A DNA stretch of 64,000 bases, from assembly GCA_038503035.1 (NCBI GenBank), contig JAVSML010025530.1, positions 208,501-272,500 on the forward strand. Direction: 5' to 3'. Origin of the DNA: Crocodylus rhombifer. Taxonomy: Eukaryota; Chordata; Crocodylia; Crocodylidae. Shown in pieces: positions 24,695 to 35,218 of this stretch. The notes below the pieces were generated by a model, which saw only the letters and a list, made by a program, of their open reading frames with translations, made no database searches and had not been told where the DNA came from. The first letter of the stretch is position 1; every line of letters starts with the position of its first letter. Both the position numbers and the translations under genes were made by a program.

Positions 24695-24790
24695 TCCTTC
24701 ACAGATTCACTGTGTGACCGTGAACAAGTTGATTAGTATCTCTCTACTTCATTCCTCCACCTGTGAAAGTGGGAGAACACCCTCTTCCTC
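24695..24790 (+). mobile_element. MIR-like fragment
   Basis: 'cactgtgtgaccgtgaacaa', 'gttgattagtatctctctac' and 'cacctgtgaaagtgggag' follow the MIR consensus order. Confidence 0.65.
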
Positions 24791-25424
24791 TTGGTTGTCT
24801 TGTGTTTTTAGATAACAAGAGCAACCATTGATAATGCTTGATGATGAGCCTTAGGTCTCTGCTTCCATATTCCAAGGGAACGCAGCTCCCTTTCGCTTCT
24901 GCTTTCTCTCTATCAGCCACCAATGTGGTTTGTGGCATGTAAGATCTTGGACTGCATGCTGACAGAAGAGCTGTAGTGTAGCGGCTCCCATATCCTTCAG
25001 GGTTACATGCAGGATCCAGTGTATGAGTTTGTAGCTGCAACTGGTGTTTCTTGGGCAGGGTAGAATCCCATCAAGAAAGCAGCCTACCTCTTGGCCCACA
25101 CAGATCTAGAAAGGGCTGGCAAAAGGAAAGCATACTTCCTTATGGTATTTTGGTTTCTCTAAGAAGAGTTCAACCATCAATCTTTGCAATGCATCCTGAA
25201 TCGAAAATGCGGAATTAGTTTGCTCCAAGGGAGAGAAGTCCAAGGCAACAAGTCTGAGATCTTACACTAAACCCCCAAAACTTCCCCAGAACCCAAATCC
25301 AGGGAGGCGCCAGTCAAGCCTCAGTCTAAGTACTTGTCTTCATCACCATCATTCATATTATTGTAACACTTACATATTCATTGTCCTAGGCAGTGCACAC
25401 ATGGTACGAGAGTCACAACCCAAG

Positions 25425-25600
25425 AGCCAGGCACCTAAATCCTCAGAGGATGGGTCGTTTCCTCACTTTATAGAGGGGGAGCTGAGAGACTGACCCATGA
25501 AATGACTTGCTCAAGGTCACATGCAAGCTTGTGGCAGAACTGGGAATTGAGGCCAGATTGCCCAGTCCTCATTCAGCAACCTCCTCCTTGATGATAGTGC
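25425..25600 (-). mobile_element. MIR/CORE-SINE copy
   Basis: 'cctcactttatagaggggga', 'gacttgctcaaggtcacatg' and 'gtggcagaactgggaattga' are the reverse complement of the MIR body. One of the better preserved copies in the window. Confidence 0.75.
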
Positions 25601-27039
25601 AAGTTCAGATCTGCCTGATCCCCAGGCGAAAAAAGTCTGCTGCATTATTTAAGTGAAGACTTGTTTTCCCCTTTAAAATAGAAAAAGGACCAGGACCTTC
25701 TTCCTGAGCTTCAGGGATCTGTTAATTGGCTCCCCAGTAAAATTACAGAGAATCAGCTGCCTGATAATGATTGTAAATGACAGAGACTATCAGGTTTACC
25801 TTGTGATGTCCCTAGGGAGCTTGCAGTTAGTTTAGTCTGAACTCTGCGTCAGCTGTTCGGGTTCCTTTCTTCTCGGCATGCGGTGGCTGGACTCAAGCTG
25901 CAGTCTTTCAAACCTAATTAGTGTTAGGGGAAGAAGGAGGGGGGGAAAAAAAAAGAAAGAAAACCTTCCTCCTCCTTTCCTCTACTGACTTTGTAATGTT
26001 TGCAGTGTAAGGACAGGGCCTGATTTATGGTGCAAGTTCATTTTGGGTTTTTATGTAGCATACCAATGTCTTCCGTTGTGCTTGCAAGAAACGCACAGCT
26101 TAGTGTGCCAGTCTTTGAACTGCATTGTTCTTTTGTCTTCTGCATAGTAAAGAAGCACTCATTTCCTTAGATCTATTAGAGTTTGTATGTTTATAATAAA
26201 ATAGGATATAGTTAATTTCACACATTGCTCAGCTGAGAGCTGGAAACCTTCCAAGCACAGAGCAGACTTTCTTCTAGCCATGGTAGGGGGTGTTGTCAAT
26301 ACAGTTAGTCAACAATGCTTTCAAGTCTTGAAATTTCAGTAATTTTTCAATGGTAAGACATCCCTCTCTCATCCCCCCAAAAAAGAGAAGGCAAAATTCC
26401 CTCTAAACAATTTAACTGTAGAGCTGCTTGCCAGGTTAAATTGTTAACTTTCAATTTAAAAAAATCATGTTCTGATGGTTTAGATTTTGAAACAATTTGG
26501 GAATGTTTTGATTTCAAGTCCCCATCTCCTTCCCAATTTTTTCTCTGCAATTAATAGTGTATCAGTCCCTCTGGGTCCAATCCTATATCACTGATATCAA
26601 AAAGAGTTTTACCACTGACTTACAGGTCCAGATCTTCACACTCATCTTACACAGTGGGGACAGACAGCAGTACTTTCCTGGATTTCCTCTGTGTCCTTAG
26701 CTCTGGCTAGGGATGGAAACTCTCACCTGCCTTAGTTTTTCTGTGATACCATGAGTGCCCCGATAACTACAGGGAAGCATCTGTCCACTTGTCACTTGCA
26801 AGACAATAATATTGGTGAGATATTTTTAAAGGCACATGAGAAGCCAGGGGGCCAGTGACAAGGGAGTTAGAGTGAGATGTGTATGCCTAAGTCCCCCAAA
26901 GTCCCTTGAGAATCTCAAACTTTGTGCCTATGTAGCTGGCTTGTGTCAATATTTATATATTGCAAATTGCCTCTTACATCCATAAGAAATAGCTACCAGG
27001 AAACATCATTCTGGAGTCCTAGTAACCAACACATTCTGC

Positions 27040-27045
27040 TTTATT
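27040..27045 (-). promoter_or_regulatory. Polyadenylation signal AATAAA of KCNU1
   Basis: AATAAA on the minus strand begins 12 bases after the TGA stop. If used, the 3' untranslated region would be only some 30-45 bases. It could be fortuitous; the next ones downstream were not systematically searched. Confidence 0.5.
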
Positions 27046-27057
27046 TGCAGAGAAAGC

Positions 27058-27238
27058 TCATGCATTCACTTCCATCTCAGCCCGGGAGTAGTCTGTTGGG
27101 CTTGGCTGCTTGCTTGGGGGCAGACCCTCTGTCCAGTCAGACAGGCAACTGGTTGTTGAGATGTTGAATGGGACAACACAAAAGAGCAGATCTGTAGGCA
27201 ACATCTTGAAATTGTTCGGAGGCCGAGCAATCACACAC
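27058..27238 (-). CDS. KCNU1: KCNU1 terminal exon: last RCK2 strand, short tail, stop
   Basis: The acceptor is TTTCTGGTGTTTTTTCAG. One base completes a codon, then 59 codons and TGA at 27058-27060. It begins CVIARPPNNFKMLPTDLLFCVVPF, the last conserved strand of RCK2 (compare VITRP...LLPSDLVFC in SLO3 generally). A tail of only 35 residues follows, rich in Ser, Pro and Thr and ending SRAEMEVNA. Mammalian SLO3 proteins carry a much longer, poorly conserved tail. The sequence gives no sign of a frameshift, so the short tail may be real for this lineage, or a further alternative exon may exist downstream. Confidence 0.9.
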
Positions 27239-28109
27239 CTGAAAAAACACCAGAAAATAAAAACCTAAACATTTTGTTGGGTCCCTTGTTTAAGGGACAC
27301 ACAAGATGGCAAAGGAATGGCAATTTTTTGCAAGGTTTAAGTGCACACGAGAAAATACTTTGAACAATTAGAGGGTGTGTATTATAAGATACCATTTATA
27401 GGACCTGGGTTCACTAACCATTGGAACAGATCACATTTTTTTTCACTGCTTGGAGTCTTTAAATCTAAGGACTTAGTGTCTAAGAGTTTTGCTCCAGTTC
27501 AACCACAAGTTCTCAAGCTTATTGCAAGAATCAGAAAGCGGAAAAGGTCAGGTGTGTTTATTTGTAAAAAAAATATGAAATGCATGGACACAGGGAACAG
27601 CACTAACAGTACCCCACAGGCTCTTTTCTAAGGACCATGGTTCACATGAAAGACCCATTAAAAGAACTTACATCAGTTGTAACCACCACCGGAGTTAGGC
27701 ACTTCAAACACTCCCTTTTCAGGAGCTATCCCAAGCAATAGCAAGGATGCTCATCATGATTTAACCTTGGGAAGGGGTCTGGGATATCAGTAAGTGTGGT
27801 CAGTGAGTTTTCAGGGAGGCATGTTGCTGGACTGGCAGGGGATGCTCACATTTGAGGTTAAAGTACAATTATAGTTGTAGGTCAAGATGAAGGGGTTATG
27901 ACAGAGCCCTGTAGAGGTTCCACCTGTAACTTGGGTGGGAGAAGCTTGCTGAACAGCCACCTGCCATGGGCATGCTTTTACTCTTCCATTTGCAGGAGTG
28001 CTTCAAAATTTACTGCACCTCCTTGTCCGCAACTAAAAAAAAAAAATGCACTATGAATATTATTGATGTACATAAGTTTTATCTGAACTATACTCCCCTG
28101 TTCTTGTAC
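27239..28109 (-). other. KCNU1 last intron
   Basis: Non-coding 0.87-kb intron. Its annotated 5' end is the weak GTACAAG donor; the ortholog-based donor would be 12 bases inside it. I saw no recognisable repeat family apart from a short A-tract near 28035. Confidence 0.7.
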
Positions 28110-28201
28110 GGATTAGGCTCTTCTATGAGACGGTAGAGGCCAAAGCAAAGGATTCCAAACAAATCTAATGCTTTGCAGAAAACATCTCCGAAACAGCCCT
28201 C
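28110..28201 (-). CDS. KCNU1: KCNU1 penultimate exon (donor site anomalous)
   Basis: The acceptor is TATAATTGCAG|GAG, starting in phase 0. It encodes [17 protein letters not shown] then [14 protein letters not shown], the Slo-family GDLFCKAL...GLYR block. The end given here is a weak GT donor (GTACAAG), which keeps the frame with the next exon. Mammalian SLO3 has about four more residues here; the sequence continues YKN R and reaches an AACAG at 28098, exactly the expected exon end with the correct phase. It is followed by GGGAGT rather than GTGAGT. So either the GT donor was lost and splicing moved 12 bases upstream, or a single-base error or variant lies at 28096. See findings. Confidence 0.85.
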
Positions 28202-29554
28202 CTGCAATTATACAACAACAAAAAACCCAACCAAATTTAGAGGCAATAGGCTCCTTTGCAACCCACTAGTGAGATTGCTCAAGAAGTACTTTTGAACTGT
28301 CATGATTTAGTATTTGTCTGATGGTAACACATAGGTGTTCCACTTATGGACCAAGAACCCACCGTTTTTGGCATTTTACAAGCTAAGGTCAAAGAGCTTG
28401 AGGAGCTAAGAGGCAAGTTAATATGAAGTAAGGATACCTGACACTTGTAGCCATTTGCAGAAAACCATTTCAGGCACAGATTCAGATCCAGTGTAAGGAC
28501 TTTGCATTTTATACTGATCAGATCAGCTTACATCTCCACTAGTGTGCATGTCAGTGATTGTGTTTCACAATCAGCAGCCAGTAAAAAGGCAAAGCCAAAA
28601 AAATTAGGCTGTCAGTCAGCAAAAGCACTGAAAGTTGATCATGGGTTATGTACTCTGGGACTTGCAGGGAGCCAGAACTTCAATATGGGATTAAAAGAGC
28701 CAGCACCTCTGCTAGGGAACAAGTGGCTCCAGGGATATGTGGGCACCCTGCTATATCCGTATTACGCTTCCAAAGTGTTTTATAAAAAAGGAAGGAAGTT
28801 TCAGTGCATACAAGACAATGTGGGATCAGTCACCACTGCTCAGTTAAGGACTATGTATGGGCAAGGTCCCACAAATACCTGAATTTCATTCATTCCCATG
28901 CTTCATCCAGCTGTATTGTTTGCTTTGGTGACTCCATAAGTTATTGATTTTTTTTTTCACAGGGGTGGAAATAAATGGCGCTTTTTGCAGCGTATTGCCA
29001 TGTAACCGTCAAGCCAGCCTACACCAGCATGCAATATCACTTCAGAGCAAGTGGCGTAACACGAGGGTCTGAAGCAGTAGGGCATTATGCCCTGCGATAC
29101 TAGTGTGATCCAAGTCAAGGGTATTTTGCATTTTAGTGACATCTGGGGTTGTCACTGGGTAAGCTGGCCAGTTTGCCGATAGCCGAAGAGCTGACCCATT
29201 GTTGCCAGCTGATGATAGAAGTTGGCATTAGACTGTCAAGGCAGAGAGGAGCTATTGACCGGCTGCACTTAGTAATAATTTCCCTAGTCAATGTGAGCCC
29301 ATGAGATCTCTTATCCCATGAAACTTTCAGGTGTAGGACCCATAACACAAAGATTAGGCTGATAACACTCACTGCTGACTGATCTTACCCACTGATGGAA
29401 CAGTAACATGTGGCCTGGCTATGCTCTCAACATGCAATAAGTTAAGTGGGACTCCAGTGACTTTAGGGGAATTACTCCTGGCTTACACCAATGTTAGTGA
29501 GATAAGAACCCATCCTATAAAACACAGCTCTACAAACACTGTGATATAACTCAC
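28202..29554 (-). other. KCNU1 intron with a decayed MITE-like segment
   Basis: A 1.35-kb intron. Around 29380-29515 is text of the type 'ggaattactcc...ttacaccaatgttagtgagat', which I associate with a widespread sauropsid non-autonomous DNA transposon. A 126-codon plus-strand open frame at 28502-28882 shows no recognisable domain and is probably chance. Confidence 0.6.
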
Positions 29555-29749
29555 CAGGGAAACTGCTGCAAGTCCCTTCCACAGTGGCAAAAGAGCCAGC
29601 TTGCACCTCACCCTAGGTGCGACATATGATATGCTGTTGTCACTGGCACTCAGTTCATTCTTCTCTGCAAGCTGCTCCTCCAGCTCTGGGCTTGTCCCAC
29701 CCGTCACCAGGGTCTGGAGTAAAGCTAAGACATGGTGGTTACAGTAGGT
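29555..29749 (-). CDS. KCNU1: KCNU1 exon: RCK2 C-terminal half
   Basis: 195-bp exon, phase 0 at both ends (65 codons). The acceptor is CTTTTCTTTCCAG; the donor is CCCTG|GTGAGT. It encodes TYCNHHVLALLQTLVTGG, the Slo-family TLVTGG motif, then SPELEEQLAEKNEL and RCKLALLPLWKGL. It aligns without gaps over the conserved parts with the SLO1 and SLO3 segment leading to the last RCK2 strands. The intron 5' of it is about 5.3 kb. Confidence 0.95.
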
Positions 29750-30159
29750 CTGGAAAGAAAAGGGCATGCACAAGTAAGAAAATCTGCAGGTGAAGAGGCG
29801 CCTGCAAAAGTCAATTCACGCAATCTGAAAAGGAACCATGGGGTCACAACTGTGGCACTTACTGAAGCTAGGGAGGGTCTCTCTGCAATGCATGCTTCAA
29901 CTCTGTGACTACAATTGGTTACCCACAAAAACATTGCAATTGCAACACAGATATATTCTCAAATGTTGTTCTATATTTTCCTATACATCAGAAGTACATC
30001 AGAAACAGACATTTCTCACAGATTTTATTTACACAAAATAACTGTTTTTTTCATTTAAAAATTTTCTGACAGCACGTTTTTGACCATCTCTACCTTTGTC
30101 CATCCCAGCTCTAAGGGGTTCATGTAATAGGGTTTCTATTACTTTCCTCAGAAGACTTT

Positions 30160-31230
30160 GGGCATGTCTATACATGCTATTGATTCAAAGTAGCCTTACT
30201 GGGCAGTAAGCCCACAGGGGAGCACATCTATACATGCTCCCTCTTGGAAGCAGATTTGCTCCCAATGGGAACAGCCTGGTACAGGGCTGCTCCTGCCTGG
30301 CTCTGCCCCTCCTGCAGCAGCCGGGGGGAGCTTCAGGCTCTACTCCTCCCCCTCCCCTCACCCCCATCAGGGGCTGGCAAGGGGTATGGAGTGGTTCTGA
30401 TGGGCACAGGGCCAGAATAGCTCTGCCAGCTGAAGTGGCAACTGTCTCCTGGTCCTGTGCACATCTGGACACACAGCTGCCAGCAAGCCCTCTGCTGGAC
30501 ATGGGGTTTACCGGGAGCTGTCCAGGGTGTGAAGCAGCTGTGGGCAAGCCTTCTGCCAGCCACGGGGCACAGGGCTGGTAGGCAGTTGCCCTGCTTGGCA
30601 TGGAGCTGACTGGTCTGGGGAGGACAGGAGAAGATCTGGGAATCCAGCCCTCCCTGTCCCTTGCAGCAGCCAGCTCTGTACTGCATAGAGCTGGCTGCTC
30701 TGGGGAGTAAGCAGGGGCTGGGAATCTCCATGCTGGGTGGAGCTGGCTGCTCTAGGGAATGAGTTGGGTCTGGGAATCCAGCCTTCGCCTGTCCCTCCAC
30801 AGCAACTAGCTCTGTGCAGCATGGAGCTGGATTTCTAGCCCCCACTCACTCCCCAGAGCAGCCAGTTCTGCATGGGGAGCAGGAACAGGGGGCAGAGAGC
30901 TCTCCATTCCTTGCCCTGATCAGTTCCCAGCTCCTGGAGGGAACCAGGAAGATGAGCAGCACCAGAACCATGGACAGAGAGCTCCCTGTCCCCTGGGGCT
31001 CCCTGCTCGCTAGGCTGACCAGGAGCAAATTTGCTCCCAGCCAGCATCCTCACATTTTACAGAGCAGTATCTACTGCACAGTTAGGTTACTACCTGTATT
31101 TATAGGTAGTCACTAAATGCACAGTAGACTAATTTACTGCACAGTAAATGTGAGCATGTGTAGATGGTGATGCTTTACTGTGCAGTAGACTAATTTATTG
31201 TGCAGTAAAATGCCTCATGTAGACACACCT
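30160..31230. mobile_element. ~1.07-kb non-autonomous DNA transposon with inverted ends
   Basis: The left end reads GGGCATGTCTATACATG. The reverse complement of the right end reads AGGTGTGTCTACATGAG, an imperfect terminal inverted repeat. The right subterminal part repeats the word TGCACAGTA/TACTGTGCAGTA several times, and a perfect 16-bp palindrome (GGAGCAAATTTGCTCC) lies at 31022-31037 with a related 'gatttgctcccaatggg' near the left end. The middle is GC-rich and C/T-skewed with no transposase. Open frames of up to 170 codons on both strands arise from composition. Probably hAT-like; no target duplication was found by eye. Confidence 0.7.
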
Positions 31231-31489
31231 TTTGTTTGTTACTAGATGCCATTTGGGACTTTGAAAATCTCCTCCTGTAAGTCTCTTCTCGTCAGTCTAG
31301 TAGGCTGCACCACTTTTTCTCAAACTGAGCCAGTCTTTTTTGTCACTCAGTTTTATCCTTCCACTCTAGTTATGCCTCCTTATACTATCCTAAACAACCT
31401 TGCTTCCTCTTTGCTGTCCATCAACTGCAAATAAATCTAATTACTGTAGTACACTGTAAAGGCCTCAGCTGGCCTCTGGGCAGACCAAT

Positions 31490-31635
31490 AGTGAGTGACA
31501 GCTTCTGCCCCAAATTGCTTATCACCTAAATGGACAGGCCAGACACAGGGTGGGATGGGAAACAGAGGCATTAAAACATGGAGGACCTTGCCCTGGGTCA
31601 TGCAGCAGGCCAGTGGCAAAGAATGGATGACAGCA
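31490..31635 (-). mobile_element. MIR-like SINE fragment
   Basis: 'ggtgggatgggaaacagagg', 'gaccttgccctgggtcatg' and 'cagcaggccagtggcaaag' match the reverse complement of a MIR-type SINE body. Confidence 0.6.
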
Positions 31636-32616
31636 AGTGCCTTAGTATGGTAGCTATGTTTTTTTTAAGCTCTGCAGTGTTTTAGACTTGAGTTATTTCC
31701 TTTGAAAGGAGACCCATGAAGCTGGAATTGCCCCAGAGGTCTTAAAATATCTCCCAAGACTGGCATTATACTGCATTCAATGAGTCTGTAGTCCAATCTG
31801 TGTAAGATACAGGAGGCCTGATTCTACCCCGTCCTGCACTTCTGTTGTTATTTGATGAGTAATGAGGGCATGAAAAAGGCTTACAAATGAGAATGGTAGC
31901 ATTGGACACCTATTCTGCACAACTGTCAGGTGGTACAAGCAATTCAAGCAAGAAGCTGGAGTTTGCTACAGGAACTATTAAGCACACCCTAAAACATTAA
32001 AAAGACAAAAGTAGAAGAAAAGTGACTGAAACTTTTGCAACCCCCAGGAAAAAAATGCTTGTCGTTTAAGTTCAAGTTTGTTGCAAAGACATTAAAATTT
32101 TTCTTATTTTTATCCCAGCTTGTTCCTTCTATTCATACTCTCAATGCTTCTGCTGACTTATTTCCATTCTTCCTTTAAAGCTCATTTTCCATAGAGAACC
32201 ACCTTGTGGAATCTGTCACCTGCATTCTCATGAGGAAAGAAACTAAACAAGCTGTAGAGAAGGAATGGTGTTACTAAATCCAAGCTAAACTTAAATCTGC
32301 TTAAGAACATATGACCACGTTGTCGGGCAAAAGGGTATAATGCTGTTAGAGTAATTCTCAGCCTTTTAAAGCAAGGCGCTATAGTCCGGTGTTATCCAGA
32401 AGTGATACTGCTCCAGGGGAATCTGCACTTTACATATTTAACTGAAGCATGCTGAGCTCTTTAACATATCATTGCTGTACTTTTTGACATCAAAAGGATT
32501 GTATTTCCATACTTGGGTGAATTAATAGGATTTGCGTGTCACCCTCATTCTGTACTTTCGTTGCCGAGTTATACTGCAGAAGTTTGAAAGAGAAAAAACA
32601 ACTAGAAATGTCTAAG

Positions 32617-32640
32617 AGTGTGTGTGTGTGTGTATGCATG
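32617..32640. repeat. (GT)n microsatellite
   Basis: A short run of GT units passing into 'tatgcatgtgtag'. Confidence 0.9.
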
Positions 32641-35075
32641 TGTAGGCAAGATTTCAATGCATATTAAATAGGTCTCCAAGATAACTTTAAAGGAGCCAGG
32701 TTCTTACAATGTACAGGAGAAATATTACCAGCTTTGCTATGTGTTATTCAGTTACTGCTTGAAGAATAGGAGATTCCCCTGGACACCACCGCACACACAA
32801 CGGACCAGTCTGTGAATCCCCATACTTCTACAGCTGTGCCAGTAAAGCCCACTGACTTCATGTTGAGAGATGTGTCTTTGGAAAACTCAAGTGGAAGCGT
32901 GGAGCACGTGAAAATCTGGCCCCTTTGTGACTTGCTCCTGACCAAGCCAAAAATGCAAGACAGGACCCAAATTCAGTCCCAGGCTCTATTTCAAGACCAC
33001 AGGACTGTTTTGTCCTTCTTTTTGCATTATCTCTTTTCTGCCTAGAGAAACACTGAGAATCAGACTAGAATAAGAGCTGATTCTGCTTATGACTTCCAAG
33101 TAAGCTATATAGTATTTTCCAGAACATACAGCAACTGCTTTTGCACCACACCAGCATCTCTATCACCATCTTTTCCTAGTTACAGAATAAGACTGGCTCT
33201 GACGTAACCTCAGGAAACACAGGGATATTCAGTAGATCCTAATAATGATCAGAAAGCTGAAATGATATTTTATGGCTGAACTCCTTCTTCTTTTCTTTAT
33301 TCTCCTTCACTAGTCTTATTTTACCAGTCTCCCTCCAGACAGTGCAGCTGCTACACAATATCTTGTCTCTTTTCCTCCTTCCCCATACTTACGGACTAGC
33401 TAACATCTAACCAAAAGTGCTCTAAAAGCTGAGCTGAGAGTTCATCATTCCTCGACAGACCTGGGATCTTAAGTCTGAGTGAAATTTTATCCTTTAAGAC
33501 AAGTCATGCTACATCTCAAGTTACTTTTACAGTTGACACTAGCAGTCATTAATTACAGTCAGGCTGATTGACATATCAGTGACTAGCAGCAATATAATAC
33601 TTTCCCTAACACTGAAGCCTTCTCAAGAAAGCGTAACTGGACTTGACACTCTTATTTCGGACTGCTTATCCCTTTGAGAGATTTGTTTTGTATTTATTCA
33701 ATTCCTGTAAAAAACTGCCACCCAAGCAGTATCCCCTTACACCTGAATCCAGAGCAAATCACATGGAACTTGACTGCAGCATGGATGGTGGTGGGGGAGG
33801 AGAAAAGGGGCACAGCCCAGTTAAGAAAGAAGGGCAGCCAGTTTGGGAGTCGCAAGCTTATATGAATTGAGCTGCTGACTTCCTGCCAAAATGCTGGCTC
33901 AACTGCCCTACGCTTTCCATCACTGGTGTCACTCACTCCTGACAGCAACCTGAAGCTGTGGGGGAGGGAAATGCCATTATTTTGTCTCTGCTTTCCTTGC
34001 ATTTTCAATGCAATGTGCCAGGTTAAATCCACCCTTAATAGCTCAGATGATTTACAGGGACATCATCTATAATTTATGTCAGTTAAAGACTTGTTCATTT
34101 GAGAGGTTCCTAATCTGATGTGGCCTGCAAACTTTTGGACCACCTAGGGTCTGTCATCATGGCAAAACGTATAGTTTTGGCTGTGTATCTTATAGAAAAC
34201 ACACCGTCAGCTTGAAATAAATTCCTCTGAAGTCAATGGAATGACTCCTATTGAGTTCAATAGGTTTCACATCACACTTTAGGTGAATTTTAGTATTATT
34301 GCTGGACTAACTGCCTGGAGAATGAGTTTTTCTGTTTGCGCCCCTGCCATCAGTTAGATCAGGGGGGTGGTAGTAGAAATTTCTCTTGTACCACATCTTA
34401 CCACTGCATCTCGAACCATCCTTGGAGGAGCTCCCAGCTACACAAAGGAGCCAGACGTTTGACTCTCTACAGTCTGTTTGGTCTTTGGCATCATTAACAG
34501 AACCTCCAACAAGGGGGCCAAACTGGTGTCATATGTAATGGTGGTTGGAGTGCATATCATTTTCTCACATGGATAGATTAATTCTGACTGCATCATGCTA
34601 CAAAAACCAGATCTCACTGATTATAAATATCTTTTACAGCATGCAAACATTCTTAGGGGGAAAACAAAAACGACATCTTATAAAGTAACTCCAGATGTTC
34701 TATCTATATAACATACATCGTGACAGAGAAGTGAGGGTACATGTAACTTTATGCACTGCATAAGATATGTCTGAGAAATGACGACTCTCTAAATTCCCTC
34801 CAGCCTGTGGAGCTCACTATCACAAGACATTGCTTAGGTCAAGAGTTTAGTGAGTTGCAAAAAAGGGTAGCTGCTTTAGAGAGATGGCACTCAAGGGATA
34901 AGCCAGTCTCTAAATTAGCCCACTTTTTCTGTGGTTTCTTGCTCTGTGGTGTGGTGCGGCTCATGATGGCTCCTGGTAGAAAAAGCATGCTAGACTGGCA
35001 TTGTCTTTGGCCCTTGATGGTCGCAGTCCCTCTACAGAGGGTATGATATAGGAGGTAGGCGAGGTATCTACTTAC

Positions 35076-35218
35076 AGTGGACAGAAGAGAATCCAAAAAA
35101 CTATCTGAGAAGATAGCTCCACTGGAAAAAGGGGTGGAGAGATGCAGCTCCTGCTCTGGGATCTGAGACCCGCTGCTTCCAGCACTCTGATCAATAAAGC
35201 GGGCATTTGACGTGGATT
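35076..35218 (-). CDS. KCNU1: KCNU1 exon: calcium-bowl-equivalent segment
   Basis: 143-bp exon: two bases completing a Lys codon, then 47 codons, ending in phase 0. The acceptor is TTTTGTTCTGCAG; the donor is ACT|GTAAGT. It encodes NARFIDQ, then SAGSSGSQIPEQE, then LHLSTPFSSGAIFSDSFLDSLLST. In SLO1 the stretch after the FxDQ motif is a run of aspartates that binds Ca2+. Here it is Ser/Gly-rich, as in SLO3, which is not gated by calcium. The following LHLSTPFSSG...DSLL part matches the SLO3 pattern closely. Confidence 0.95.

Larger units (their letters stand above)
23405..27039. other. Immediate 3' flank of KCNU1
   Basis: No gene. It holds MIR-like copies at 24695-24790 and 25425-25600. 25.7-26.2 kb is non-repetitive and has homeodomain-type cores ('ctgttaattggc', 'aacctaattagtg'), a possible conserved element but unproven. 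Confidence 0.6.
29750..35075 (-). other. KCNU1 intron containing a TIR element and simple repeats
   Basis: A 5.3-kb intron. It holds the large inverted-repeat element at 30.16-31.23 kb, a MIR-like fragment near 31.5-31.63 kb and a (GT)n run near 32.62 kb. The remainder, 32.7-35.0 kb, shows no coding signal that I recognise. Confidence 0.7.

Noticed and set aside
28093..28201. Use of the GT at 28093-28092 as donor of the penultimate KCNU1 exon.
   Set aside because: It would put the terminal exon out of frame and replace the conserved last RCK2 strand by unrelated residues.
28502..28882. 126-codon plus-strand open frame inside a KCNU1 intron.
   Set aside because: No similarity recognised and antisense to the gene; probably chance.
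30185..30845. Open frames of up to 170 codons on the minus strand.
   Set aside because: They lie in the C/T-skewed core of the inverted-repeat element and are repetitive in composition, with no recognisable protein.
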